Of a DNA stretch of 64,000 nucleotides, positions 9,509-18,047 are shown in pieces. The stretch's first letter is position 1. Each line of letters opens with the position of its first letter. A model generated the notes under the pieces. The model had not been told where the DNA came from. It worked only from the letters and a program-made list of their open reading frames with translations, and searched no databases. Source of the stretch: Simplicispira lacusdiani (lineage in GTDB: Bacteria > Pseudomonadota > Gammaproteobacteria > Burkholderiales > Burkholderiaceae_C); the NCBI RefSeq assembly GCF_003604195.1, contig NZ_QXGR01000001.1, forward strand, positions 248,001-312,000. Direction: 5' to 3'. The translations under genes were made by a program, and so were the position numbers.

Positions 9509-10545
9509 TGCGCATCGGAACCCTCAAGGAAACCTACGTCGCCGACGCGGCGCTGTTCGACTCGCGCACGCAGAAGGTCTGGCTGGCCGTGGCCGCCGCC
9601 CTGCTGGTGCTGTTCCCCTTTGTCGCCAGCGACTACTGGCTCTACCTGGCCTGCCTGGTGAGCATCAACGTGGCCAGCGCCACGGGGCTCAACATCCTCA
9701 CCGGCTACACCGGGCTGGTGAGCCTGGGCCAGGCAGCCTTCATGGGCCTGGGCGCCTACACCGTGGCCATTCTGCAGGCCAAGGCGGGCACGCCCTTCCT
9801 GCTCAACATCCTGGCGGGCGGCTTCGTCGCCATGCTCGGCGGCATCGTGGTGGGCATTCCCTCGCTGCGCGTCAAGGGGCTGTACCTGGCCATCGCCACC
9901 ATCGCGGCCTCGTTCATCGCGCACTTCCTGTTCGCCAACCTGCAGTTCACGGGCGGCACGGGTGGCCTGAGCGTGCCGCCGGCCAGCCTGTTCGGCGTGC
10001 TGCTCGACACCTCGTTCCGCCTCTACTGGCTCATCGTGCCCGTCACGGTGCTGATGCTGCTGGGCGCGGCCAACCTGTTCCGCACGCGCATCGGCCGCGC
10101 CTTCATCGCCATCCGCGACCGCGACATCTCGGCCGAGGTGCTGGGCATTCCGCTGCTGCGCTACAAGCTGCTGTCGTTCGGCCTGTCCTCGTTCTACGCC
10201 GGCGTGGCCGGCGGTCTGTGGGCCTACTTCTTCCGCGTGGTCACGCCCGAGAGCTTTCCGCTCTTGATGTCCATCTTCTTCCTCGCGGCCATCATCGTCG
10301 GCGGCATGGGCAGCATCCTGGGCGGCATCCTCGGCGCGGTGTTCATGACCATGGTGCCCGAGCTGCTCAAGCTCGTGTTCGACCTGCTGCCCAACAGCAC
10401 GCAGTACACGGTGTTCCTCTCGCCCGTGCGCACCATCATCTTCGGCCTCTTGATCATCGGTTTCCTGGTGTTCGAGCCGCACGGCCTGGCCGAAGTGTGG
10501 CGGCGCATCCGCCGCTTCTTCCACCTGTGGCCCTTCCGCAATTGA
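9508..10545 (+). CDS. Branched-chain amino acid-type ABC transporter permease (LivM-like)
   Basis: 345 residues with roughly ten hydrophobic helices. NILTGYTGLVSLGQAAFMGL and IPSLRVKGLYLAIATIA are characteristic LivM motifs, as is FIAIRDRDISAEVLGIPLL. The C-terminus ends in a basic amphipathic stretch (EVWRRIRRFFHLWPFRN). It pairs with the preceding LivH-like protein to form the transmembrane channel. The gap to the binding-protein gene is 50 bases, where GAAGGAGA supplies a fresh ribosome site, fitting the higher expression needed for a binding protein. Confidence 0.94.
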   Translation: MRIGTLKETYVADAALFDSRTQKVWLAVAAALLVLFPFVASDYWLYLACLVSINVASATGLNILTGYTGLVSLGQAAFMGLGAYTVAILQAKAGTPFLLNILAGGFVAMLGGIVVGIPSLRVKGLYLAIATIAASFIAHFLFANLQFTGGTGGLSVPPASLFGVLLDTSFRLYWLIVPVTVLMLLGAANLFRTRIGRAFIAIRDRDISAEVLGIPLLRYKLLSFGLSSFYAGVAGGLWAYFFRVVTPESFPLLMSIFFLAAIIVGGMGSILGGILGAVFMTMVPELLKLVFDLLPNSTQYTVFLSPVRTIIFGLLIIGFLVFEPHGLAEVWRRIRRFFHLWPFRN

Positions 10546-10595
10546 GCCACGCCATCGTTTTCATGCCATCACACAACCAACCGAAGGAGACACGC

Positions 10596-11783
10596 ATGGA
10601 CCAGCAACGCATTTCCACCCGGCGCCGCCACCTGATGCTGGGCGCCGCCGCCGCGGGCGCCGCCGCGCTCACGCACCCGCTGTCGGTGCTCGCCCAGGGC
10701 GCCGAGGAGATCGTCATCGGCGGCTCCATCCCCATGACGGGCGTGTTCGCCTTCGCGGGCGTGGGCATCAACGCCGGCATCCAGGACTACGTGAAGATCG
10801 TCAACGACGCGGGCGGCATCAAGGGCCGCAAGGTCAAGTACGTGCCCGAGGACACCGGCTACAAGGTCGATGTGTCCGTCGCCGCGTTCAAGAAGATCAC
10901 CAGCCAGAACAAGGTCAACGTCTACTACGGCGACTCCACGGGCTTCGCCAAGACCATCAACCCCGAGCTGGACCGCAACGGCAACATCCTGATGGCCGGC
11001 GCCTCGTTCGCCACCGAGCTGAACGACCCCAAGAAGTACCCCCACCAGTTCATGGTGGGCCCCGACTACACCGAGATGTTCGGCATCCTGCTCAAGCACA
11101 TCGCCAAGGAAAAGCCCGGTGCCAAGGTGGCTTTCGTCTATTCCGACTCCGAGTTCGGCCGCGACCCCATCGACGAGAGCGAGGCCGAGGCCAAGAAGCT
11201 GGGCCTGAACGTGGTCGTGAAGATCATGACGCCCCCGGGCAGCGTGGACGTCTCGGGCGAGGTCATCAAGCTGCGCCGCGCCGCGCCCGACTACACCATC
11301 TTCCACGGCTACATCCTCGCGCCCATCCCCGAGTTCATCACCCAGGGCAAGCAGCAGGGCATGCAGTCGAAGTGGATGGGCACCTTCTGGACCATGGACA
11401 GCTCCACCGTCATGAAGATGGGCGAGGTCGGCGAGGGCTTCATGGGCGTGATGCCCTACCGCTACTACTACGACACCGAGAAGGCGCCCATGCTGGAAAA
11501 AATCCGCGCCATGCGCCCGGAATACCAGAGCACGGCCTACATCCAGGGCTGCCTGGCCGCGATGCTGTTCCTCGAATCGGCCAAGCGCTGCCTCGATGCC
11601 AACAAGCCGCTGACGGGCGCCAACCTCAAGGCCGCGCTCAACAGCATCAAGGACTTCGACACGGGCGGCCTGATCGGCGTGCCGATCACCATCCGGGGCA
11701 ATTCCATCCCCGTGGGCCGTGTCTACAAGGCCGACATGAAGGCGCAAAAAATGGTCGCTGCCTCCGACTGGATCAAGCTCTGA
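10596..11783 (+). CDS. Periplasmic substrate-binding protein of the Liv-type ABC transporter, Tat-type signal
   Basis: 395 residues. The N-terminus has a twin-arginine signal: STRRRHLMLG followed by an Ala-rich hydrophobic stretch and an AQGA cleavage region near residue 32-35. Tat export is seen in some betaproteobacterial binding proteins. The mature part starts EEIVIGGSIPMTGVFAF, the classic type I peripheral binding fold (Peripla_BP_6), and contains NDAGGIKGRKV and a Tyr/Asp-rich C-terminal lobe. Strong GAAGGAGA site upstream. It delivers substrate to the two permeases. The ligand is not deducible from sequence; the downstream acyl-CoA enzymes suggest a carboxylate. Confidence 0.93.
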   Translation: MDQQRISTRRRHLMLGAAAAGAAALTHPLSVLAQGAEEIVIGGSIPMTGVFAFAGVGINAGIQDYVKIVNDAGGIKGRKVKYVPEDTGYKVDVSVAAFKKITSQNKVNVYYGDSTGFAKTINPELDRNGNILMAGASFATELNDPKKYPHQFMVGPDYTEMFGILLKHIAKEKPGAKVAFVYSDSEFGRDPIDESEAEAKKLGLNVVVKIMTPPGSVDVSGEVIKLRRAAPDYTIFHGYILAPIPEFITQGKQQGMQSKWMGTFWTMDSSTVMKMGEVGEGFMGVMPYRYYYDTEKAPMLEKIRAMRPEYQSTAYIQGCLAAMLFLESAKRCLDANKPLTGANLKAALNSIKDFDTGGLIGVPITIRGNSIPVGRVYKADMKAQKMVAASDWIKL

Positions 11784-11796
11784 CACTGCATTTGCC

Positions 11797-12618
11797 ATGA
11801 CCCAGAACGCCACGGACAACGTCCTCGAAGTCAACAACATCGAGGTCATTTACAACAAGGTCGTGCAGGCCCTGCGCGGCCTGTCGCTGGCCGTGCCGCG
11901 CGGCCAGATCGTGGCGCTGCTGGGCAGCAACGGCGCGGGCAAGTCCACCACGCTCAAGGCGGTATCTAGCCTGCTCGCGCTGGAGGACGGCGAGCTGGAA
12001 AGCGGCAGCATCCTCTTCAACGGCCAGAGCACCGCCGCGCTGGCGCCGCAGCAACTGGTGCGCAGCGGACTCTCGCATGTGATGGAAGGGCGCCGGGTGT
12101 TCGAGGACCTGACGGTCGAGGAAAACCTGGTCGCCGCCACCTACGCCCTCACGGGCCGCGATGGCGCGGCCAAGCCCGACTTCGACCTCGTCTATACCTA
12201 CTTCCCACGCCTGCACGAGCGCCGCAAGGGCCTGGCGGGCTACCTGTCGGGCGGCGAGCAGCAGATGCTGGCTATAGGCCGCGCGCTCATCGCCCAGCCC
12301 CAGCTCATCCTGCTCGACGAGCCCTCGCTGGGCCTGTCGCCGAAGCTCACCGAAGACATCTTCACCATCATCGCGCGCATCAACGCCGAGCGCGGCACCA
12401 GCATGCTGCTGGTGGAGCAGAACGCCACCGTGGCCCTGGCCGTGGCGCACAGCGGCTACATCATGGAGAACGGCAAGATCGTCATTGACGGCTCGGCCGA
12501 GCGACTGGCCAACGACCCCGACGTGCGCGAGTTCTACCTCGGCATGGGCGGCGGCGGCGAAGCGAAAAGCTTCAAAGAGATCAAGCATTACAAGCGTCGC
12601 AAGCGCTGGTTGTCATGA
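11797..12618 (+). CDS. Branched-chain amino acid-type ABC transporter ATP-binding protein (LivF-like)
   Basis: 273 residues. Walker A GSNGAGKST, Q-loop region, LSGGEQQMLAIGRAL signature, Walker B LILLDEPSLGLSP, and the switch His replaced by Gln in LLVEQNA, which is normal for LivF proteins. The tail is longer than usual and very basic (SFKEIKHYKRRKRWLS). It follows the binding protein by 13 bases and is the second ATPase of the importer heterodimer. A 171-base spacer holding a GC-rich repeat separates it from the acyl-CoA synthetase gene. Confidence 0.94.
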   Translation: MTQNATDNVLEVNNIEVIYNKVVQALRGLSLAVPRGQIVALLGSNGAGKSTTLKAVSSLLALEDGELESGSILFNGQSTAALAPQQLVRSGLSHVMEGRRVFEDLTVEENLVAATYALTGRDGAAKPDFDLVYTYFPRLHERRKGLAGYLSGGEQQMLAIGRALIAQPQLILLDEPSLGLSPKLTEDIFTIIARINAERGTSMLLVEQNATVALAVAHSGYIMENGKIVIDGSAERLANDPDVREFYLGMGGGGEAKSFKEIKHYKRRKRWLS

Positions 12619-12644
12619 GAGCGAACAACCCCCTGTGGCGCTTC

Positions 12645-12724
12645 GCGCCTTCCCCCTTCTCTCGCCTCGCTGCGCGATGCGGGAAGGGGGACGCCGCCCG
12701 TGCGGCGGGGCGGCCCTTGCACGG
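12645..12724 (+). repeat. GC-rich intergenic repeat, copy A
   Basis: GCGCCTTCCCCCT..AAGGGGGACGCC forms a stem. It is followed by a 25-base stretch (12700-12724, GTGCGGCGGGG then CGGCCCTTGCACGG) that is identical to 17964-17988. The loop here is about 20 bases longer than in copy B. It lies between the importer genes and the acyl-CoA synthetase. Confidence 0.85.
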
Positions 12725-12789
12725 CGGCCCTGGCTTTTTCCGCGCCAGTTTGACGGCTGCGGGTGCGCGATGCGCAATGGATCACTGAC

Positions 12790-14610
12790 ATGTTGAACCT
12801 CCCCGAACTCACCCTGCCCCAGATGCTGCGCGAGCGCGCGCGCCAGGATGCCGCGCGCGTCGCCATCCGGCAAAAGGACTTCGGCATCTGGAAGCCCTTC
12901 ACCTGGGCGCAGTATTTCGAGCGTGCCTGCCACTTCGGCCTGGGCCTGCGCGCCCTGGGGCTGCCCGAAGGCGGCCATGTCGGCGTGATCTCCGAGAACC
13001 GCATCGAATGGGTGCTGGCCCAGATGGGGGCGGGCCTGGTGGGCGCCGTCACGGTGGGCGTGTACCCCACAAGCCCCTCGCCCGAGGTGGCCTACGTGGT
13101 GGGCCATGCCGACATCGAGGTCATCGTCTGCGAAGACCAGGAGCAAACCGACAAGGTGCTCGAAGCCCTGGACGATCTGCCGCGCCTGAAAAAGATCGTG
13201 GTCATGGAAACCAAGGGCCTGCGCAGCTTCGCGCCCGAGGTGCGCGACCTCATCATCCCCTTCGGCGAGGTGGAGCGGCTGGGCGCGCAAAGCGGCAGGC
13301 TTTCGGACGTCGAAGCCGCGCTGGAGCGCCAGACGCTCGACGACATCGGGCTCATGATCTACACCTCGGGCTCCACCGGCAAGCCCAAGGGCGCGATGAT
13401 TTCCTACCGCAACATTCGGGGCGTGGTGCCGGGCATCGTGGACCGGCTCCAGCTCTCGCGCGAGACCACCCACCTGTCCTACCTGCCGCTGTGCCACGTG
13501 GCCGAGCAAATGCTCACCACCTTCGTGCCGGTGTACGTGGGCTCGCAGGTCAACTTCGGCGAATCCATCCGCACCGTGCAAGAGGATTTGCGCGAGGTGG
13601 CGCCCACCATGTTCCTGGGCGTGCCGCGCATCTGGGAGAAGATGCACGCCGCCATCAGCATCAAGCTGCAGGAAACCGGCGGCCTGCGCCGCGCGCTGTT
13701 CCGCAAGGCCTACGCCGCCTGCCAGCCGCTGGCAGAGAAGCCGCGCGCGCGCTGGAGCATCGGCGAGATGTTCACCTACACCGCCAGCTACTGGCTGGTG
13801 TTCCGCGCGCTGCAGAACTTCATCGGCCTGCGCGAGGCCCAGGTGGCGCTCACCGGCGCCGCGCCCATTCCGCCCGACGTGGTGCGCTTCTTCCGCGTGC
13901 TCGGCGTGCCGCTGGTCGAGGTCTATGGCCTGACCGAATCCACCGGCATGGTCACGGGCCACAAGCTGGACGATGTGGTGGTGGGCACCGTGGGCGTGCC
14001 CACGAGCGGCGTGGAGTGGCGCATCGCCAAGGGTGGCGACGACGACCTGGGCGGCGAGTTCCAGATCAAGGGCGACATGGTCTTCGCGGGCTACTACAAG
14101 AACCCCGAGGCCACGGCGCAAAGCATCGTGGACGGCTGGCTGCACACGGGCGACGTGGTGCGCCTGGTGGACGGCCAGATCAAGATCGTGGACCGCCTCA
14201 AGGACATCATGATCACGGCCGGCGGCAAGAACCTCACGCCGTCCGAGATCGAGAACACGATGAAGGCCAGCCCCTACATCAAGGAGTGCATCATCGTCGC
14301 CGAGGGGCGCAAGTTCGTCGGCGCGCTGGTCATGCTCGATTACGAGACGGTGGGCAAGTGGGCCGAGGCCCAGCGCATCCCGTTCACGCACTTCCGCTCG
14401 CTCGTCGAAACCCCCGAGGTGCGCCAGCTCATCGATGCCGAGATCGCCACCGGCAACGCCAAGCTGGCGCAGGTGGCGCAGATCCGCAAGTTCCACCTGC
14501 TCACCAAGGAACTGGACCACGACGACGGCGAGGTCACCGCCACCATGAAGGTGCGGCGCTCCAGCATCTACAAGACCTACGCGGCCGAGATCGAGGCGCT
14601 GTACCGCTGA
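12790..14610 (+). CDS. AMP-dependent long-chain-type acyl-CoA synthetase
   Basis: 606 residues from ATG 12790 (MLNLPELTLPQML). Adenylate-forming enzyme: P-loop YTSGSTGKPKGA, YGLTEST motif A5, GWLHTGD with the Asp that holds ribose, and DRLKDIMITAGGKNLTPSEIE with the C-terminal Lys/Glu region. The length and the GGKN hinge fit the AMP-binding long-chain (FadD15/FAA1-like) branch rather than the short-chain acetyl-CoA synthetase branch. It should convert the imported acid to its CoA thioester. It starts the four-gene acyl-CoA block; the ribosome site is weak. Confidence 0.92.
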   Translation: MLNLPELTLPQMLRERARQDAARVAIRQKDFGIWKPFTWAQYFERACHFGLGLRALGLPEGGHVGVISENRIEWVLAQMGAGLVGAVTVGVYPTSPSPEVAYVVGHADIEVIVCEDQEQTDKVLEALDDLPRLKKIVVMETKGLRSFAPEVRDLIIPFGEVERLGAQSGRLSDVEAALERQTLDDIGLMIYTSGSTGKPKGAMISYRNIRGVVPGIVDRLQLSRETTHLSYLPLCHVAEQMLTTFVPVYVGSQVNFGESIRTVQEDLREVAPTMFLGVPRIWEKMHAAISIKLQETGGLRRALFRKAYAACQPLAEKPRARWSIGEMFTYTASYWLVFRALQNFIGLREAQVALTGAAPIPPDVVRFFRVLGVPLVEVYGLTESTGMVTGHKLDDVVVGTVGVPTSGVEWRIAKGGDDDLGGEFQIKGDMVFAGYYKNPEATAQSIVDGWLHTGDVVRLVDGQIKIVDRLKDIMITAGGKNLTPSEIENTMKASPYIKECIIVAEGRKFVGALVMLDYETVGKWAEAQRIPFTHFRSLVETPEVRQLIDAEIATGNAKLAQVAQIRKFHLLTKELDHDDGEVTATMKVRRSSIYKTYAAEIEALYR

Positions 14611-14624
14611 ATTTCAAGATTTTT

Positions 14625-14674
14625 CGGGCTCCAGCGCTTGTCCATTCAGCGCGAGCAGCTCTTATTTCAGGAGC
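14625..14674. repeat. AGCTAT/AGCGC intergenic repeat, copy 3
   Basis: GGGCTCCAGCGCTTGTCC opposes AGCGCGAGCAGCT, an imperfect inverted repeat, followed by CTTATTTCAGGAGC. It occupies the whole gap between the synthetase and crotonase genes. Its right end supplies the AGGAG ribosome site of the next gene. Confidence 0.7.
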
Positions 14675-14678
14675 AAAA

Positions 14679-15467
14679 ATGACGGTCTCCACGGAACCTC
14701 CCCTGCGGCTGGAGCGCTCGGGCGCCATCGCCACGCTCAGCTTCAACCGCCCCGGCGCGCTCAACGCCATCGACGTGCCCATGGCCACCGCCCTGCTGTC
14801 CGCCGTGCGTGCCATCGCCGAGGACGCCAGCGTGCGCTGCGTGGTGCTGCGTGGCGCGGGCAAGGGCTTCATGGCCGGCGGCGACCTGGCCACCCTGCGC
14901 GCCGACCCCGTGCAGGGCGCGTGCGACCTGCTGGCACCGCTCAATGAGGCCGTGGCGCTGCTGGCGCAGATCAATGCCCCCGTCATCGCCCAGGTGCACG
15001 GCGTGGCCGCGGGCGCCGGCCTCTCGCTCATGCTGCAGGCGGACTTCGTGCTCGCCGCCGAGGGCACGCGCTTCAACCTCGCCTACATCAACCTGGGCAC
15101 GAGCTGCGACGTGGGCGCCTCCTGGGCGCTTCCGCGCCTCGTGGGCCTGCGCCGCGCGCTGGAGATTGCCATGCTGGGCGACACCTACACCGCCCAGGAG
15201 GCCGAACGCCTGGGCCTGGTCAACCGCGTGCTGCCCGCCGCCGACCTCGACGCCGCCGTGCAGGAACTGGCCCAGCGCCTGGCCCACGGCCCCACCCAGG
15301 CCTACGGCCACATGCGGCGCCTGATGCGCGCCGGCTTCGACCACGACCTGCCCGCCCAACTGGCCGCCGAGGGCGATGCCTTCGTGGCCTGCGCGCGCAC
15401 CGCCGATCTGCCCGAGGGCATCGAGGCCTTCCATGCCAAGCGCCCGGCCGCCTTCCAGGGCCGCTGA
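14679..15467 (+). CDS. Crotonase-fold acyl-CoA isomerase/hydratase (PaaG-like active site)
   Basis: 262 residues, preceded by AGGAG. It has the enoyl-CoA hydratase/isomerase fold: oxyanion-hole segments GFMAGGDL (residues 64-70) and GVAAGAGLSL (108-117). The two catalytic glutamates of true hydratases are not seen: the first position is in AGLSLMLQAD and the second is replaced in NLAYINLG. Asp144 (TSCDVGASWALPRLVG) sits where PaaG-type isomerases keep their catalytic Asp. It therefore more likely isomerises a double bond or epoxide than hydrates a 2-enoyl-CoA. It lies between the acyl-CoA synthetase and thiolase genes. Family call firm, reaction inferred. Confidence 0.88.
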   Translation: MTVSTEPPLRLERSGAIATLSFNRPGALNAIDVPMATALLSAVRAIAEDASVRCVVLRGAGKGFMAGGDLATLRADPVQGACDLLAPLNEAVALLAQINAPVIAQVHGVAAGAGLSLMLQADFVLAAEGTRFNLAYINLGTSCDVGASWALPRLVGLRRALEIAMLGDTYTAQEAERLGLVNRVLPAADLDAAVQELAQRLAHGPTQAYGHMRRLMRAGFDHDLPAQLAAEGDAFVACARTADLPEGIEAFHAKRPAAFQGR

Positions 15468-15501
15468 ATCCTTTTTCCTTGTTTCTTTTCGGAGCCTTCC
15501 C

Positions 15502-16689
15502 ATGACCCACCGTGACGTCTTCGTCGTCAGCACCGCCCGCACCGCCATCGGCACCTTCGGCGGCAGCCTGAAGGACGTGCCCAACACCCAGCTCGCCACC
15601 ACCGCCGTCAAGGCCGCCATCGCGCGCGCCGGCATCGCGCCCGACGCCGTGGGCCACGTGGTCATGGGCAACGTGATTCCCACCGACACCAAGGACGCCT
15701 ACCTCTCCCGCGTGGCCGCCATCGACGCCGGCTGCCCCATCGAGACGCCCGCGTTCAACGTCAACCGCCTGTGCGGATCGGGCCTGCAGGCCATCATCAG
15801 CGCGGCGCAGGCCATTGGCTACGGCGACTGCGACGTGGCCGTGGGCGGCGGCTCCGAGAGCATGAGCCGGGGCCCCTACTTCGACCAGGGCGCGCGCTGG
15901 GGCGCCCGCATGGGCGACTCCAAGAGCATCGACTACATGCTCGGCATCCTGCACGACCCCTGGCAGAAGATGCATATGGGCATCACCGCCGAGAACGTGG
16001 CCGAGCGCTACAAGATTTCGCGCGCCATGCAGGACGAACTGGCCCTGGCCAGCCAGCAGCGCGCCGCCGCCGCCATCGCCGCCGGCTACTTCAAGGAACA
16101 GATCGTCCCGGTCGAAATCGCCACGCGCAAGGGCACGGTGCTGTTCCAGGAGGACGAACATGTGCGTGCCGCCACCACGCTCGACGTGCTGGCCGGCATG
16201 AAGCCCGCGTTCAAGAAGGAAGGCGGCACCGTCACAGCCGGCAACGCCTCAGGCATCAATGACGGCGCCAGCGCCGTGGTGCTGGTGGCGGGCGATCGAC
16301 TGCAAGCCCTGAACGTGAAGCCCCTGGCGCGCCTGGTGGGCTACGCCCACGCCGGCGTGGACCCGGCTTACATGGGCATCGGCCCCGTTCCCGCCACGCA
16401 GAAGGTGCTGCAACGCACGGGCCTTACGGTGCAGGACATGGACGTGATCGAGGCCAACGAGGCCTTCGCCGCCCAGGCCTGCGCCGTGGTGCAGGAGCTG
16501 GGCCTGGACCCCGCCAAGGTCAACCCCAACGGTTCGGGCATTTCGCTCGGCCACCCGGTGGGCGCCACCGGCGCCATCATCACCACCAAGGCCATCGCCG
16601 AACTGCACCGCACGGGCGGACGCTATGCGCTGGTCACGATGTGCATCGGCGGCGGCCAAGGCATTGCCGCTATTTTCGAACGGGTTTGA
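15502..16689 (+). CDS. Acetyl-CoA acyltransferase / acetyltransferase (thiolase)
   Basis: 395 residues; start ATG 15502 with GGAG upstream. Nucleophile Cys91 in NVNRLCGSGLQ, substrate loop HMGITAEN, His in GHPVGATGA and the second Cys in MCIGGGQG: all residues of thiolase II/I are present. It cleaves a 3-ketoacyl-CoA to acetyl-CoA plus shortened acyl-CoA, the last step of the pathway implied by the neighbours. It cannot be separated by eye into biosynthetic or degradative thiolase; the gene order favours degradation. It is followed by a 14-bp-stem hairpin before the dehydrogenase gene. Confidence 0.95.
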   Translation: MTHRDVFVVSTARTAIGTFGGSLKDVPNTQLATTAVKAAIARAGIAPDAVGHVVMGNVIPTDTKDAYLSRVAAIDAGCPIETPAFNVNRLCGSGLQAIISAAQAIGYGDCDVAVGGGSESMSRGPYFDQGARWGARMGDSKSIDYMLGILHDPWQKMHMGITAENVAERYKISRAMQDELALASQQRAAAAIAAGYFKEQIVPVEIATRKGTVLFQEDEHVRAATTLDVLAGMKPAFKKEGGTVTAGNASGINDGASAVVLVAGDRLQALNVKPLARLVGYAHAGVDPAYMGIGPVPATQKVLQRTGLTVQDMDVIEANEAFAAQACAVVQELGLDPAKVNPNGSGISLGHPVGATGAIITTKAIAELHRTGGRYALVTMCIGGGQGIAAIFERV

Positions 16690-16698
16690 GTCTTTTCG

Positions 16699-16746
16699 GC
16701 TTCTGACGCTTATCTGTTAAGCGTCAGAAGCTCCTATTTTCATAGC
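16699..16746. repeat. AGCTAT/AGCGC intergenic repeat, copy 4 (14-bp hairpin)
   Basis: GCTTCTGACGCTTA (16699-16712) and TAAGCGTCAGAAGC (16718-16731) are perfect inverted repeats with a 5-base loop, followed by TCCTATTTTCATAGC. This is the most hairpin-like family member. It fills the gap between thiolase and dehydrogenase and could attenuate readthrough. Confidence 0.8.
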
Positions 16747-16750
16747 AACC

Positions 16751-17923
16751 ATGCTCCCCAACACCCTCCTCACGGCCGAGCAGAAGGCCGAACTGCAGCT
16801 CTTCACCGAATCGCTGGAGCGCTTTTGCGACACCGAGATCGAGCCGCATTACCGCGACTGGGAAAAGGCCGGCCTCGTCAGCCGGGAACTGTTCCGCAAG
16901 ATGGGCGAGAACGGCTACCTCTGCGCCGACGTGCCAGAACAGTACGGCGGCCCGGGCGCCAGCGTGCACTTCTCGTTCGCCGTGGTGGAGGTGCTCTCGC
17001 GCCGGGGCTACGGCGGCTTCGTCGGCGGGCTGCAGGTGCACAACGACATCGTCCCGCCCTACCTGCTGCACTGCGGCACCGAGGCACAGCGCGAATACTG
17101 GCTGCCGCGCATGGTCAGCGGCGAGGCCGTGGCGGCCATCGGCATGACGGAGCCCGGCGCGGGCAGCGACCTCAAGGCGATCCGCACCACCGCGAAAAAG
17201 GATGGTGACGGCTACGTCATCAACGGCAGCAAGATTTTCATCAGCAACGGCCAGCACTGCGACCTGCTGGTGCTTGCCGCCAAGACCGATCCGGCGGCGG
17301 GCGCCAAGGGCGTGAGTCTGTTCCTGGTCGATACCAAAACGCCCGGCTTCACGCGCGGCCAGAACCTCGACAAGATCGGCCAGCACGCGGGCGATACCTC
17401 CGAGCTGTTCTTCAACGACCTGCGCGTGCCGGCCGACGCCTTGCTGGGCGGCGTGGAAGGCCAAGGCTTTGTGCAGATGATGCGCGAGCTGCCGCGCGAG
17501 CGCCTCATCATCGGCGTGCAGGCGGTACACGGCGCCAAGGGCGCGCTCGACGCCACGGTGAAGTACGTGCAGGAACGCCAGGCCTTCGGGCAGGCCATCG
17601 GCCAGTTCCAGAACACGCGCTTCACGCTGGCGCAGTGCGCCAGCGACATCGCCGCCGCCGAGGCCTTTTTAAACAGCAGCATCGCCGCCTACGAGCGCGG
17701 CGAACTCACGCCCGAGGCCGTGAGCGCGCTGAAGCTCCACACCACCGAGGTCTTCGGCCGCGTGGCCGACGCCTGCCTGCAGCTCTTCGGCGGCTATGGC
17801 TACATGGCTGAGTACCCGATCTCGCGCTTCTGGACCGACGCGCGCGTGCTGCGCATCTACGGCGGCACGTCGGAGATCATGAAGGAGCTGGTGGCCCGCT
17901 CGCTGTTAGGTCGCACCCCCTGA
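16751..17923 (+). CDS. Acyl-CoA dehydrogenase
   Basis: 390-residue FAD flavoprotein with the usual three-domain layout: AIGMTEPGAGSDLKAI (residues 129-144), ISNGQHCDL flavin contacts, QLFGGYGYMAEYPISR, and the C-terminal IYGGTSEIMKE. The Glu that most short/medium-chain enzymes carry in YEGT is Gly here. Glu250 (RELPRERLIIG) stands at the position used by isovaleryl- and long-chain acyl-CoA dehydrogenases, so catalysis is likely intact but of that subtype. It ends the acyl-CoA block. Electron acceptor presumably ETF. The start just follows an intergenic repeat and has a poor ribosome site. Confidence 0.94.
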   Translation: MLPNTLLTAEQKAELQLFTESLERFCDTEIEPHYRDWEKAGLVSRELFRKMGENGYLCADVPEQYGGPGASVHFSFAVVEVLSRRGYGGFVGGLQVHNDIVPPYLLHCGTEAQREYWLPRMVSGEAVAAIGMTEPGAGSDLKAIRTTAKKDGDGYVINGSKIFISNGQHCDLLVLAAKTDPAAGAKGVSLFLVDTKTPGFTRGQNLDKIGQHAGDTSELFFNDLRVPADALLGGVEGQGFVQMMRELPRERLIIGVQAVHGAKGALDATVKYVQERQAFGQAIGQFQNTRFTLAQCASDIAAAEAFLNSSIAAYERGELTPEAVSALKLHTTEVFGRVADACLQLFGGYGYMAEYPISRFWTDARVLRIYGGTSEIMKELVARSLLGRTP

Positions 17924-17933
17924 GTCGCCTGCG

Positions 17934-17988
17934 GCGCCTTCCCCCTCCAGGGGGACGCCTCCAGTGCGGCGGGGCGGCCCTTGCACGG
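17934..17988 (+). repeat. GC-rich intergenic repeat, copy B
   Basis: GCGCCTTCCCCCTCCAGGGG then GACGCC forms a tight stem-loop, followed by the 25-base stretch at 17964-17988 that is identical to copy A. Same orientation as copy A. It begins 10 bases after the dehydrogenase stop, so the two copies bracket the four acyl-CoA genes. Confidence 0.85.
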
Positions 17989-18047
17989 AGGCTGCTGGCC
18001 CGGGCAGCGCCCGGTTCAAAGCGCCAGGGCGACGCACAGCACGGGCG

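Noticed and set aside
16751..17923. Acyl-CoA dehydrogenase judged inactive because YEGT reads YGGT
   Set aside because: Isovaleryl- and long-chain-type enzymes carry the catalytic Glu elsewhere, and Glu250 sits at that place.
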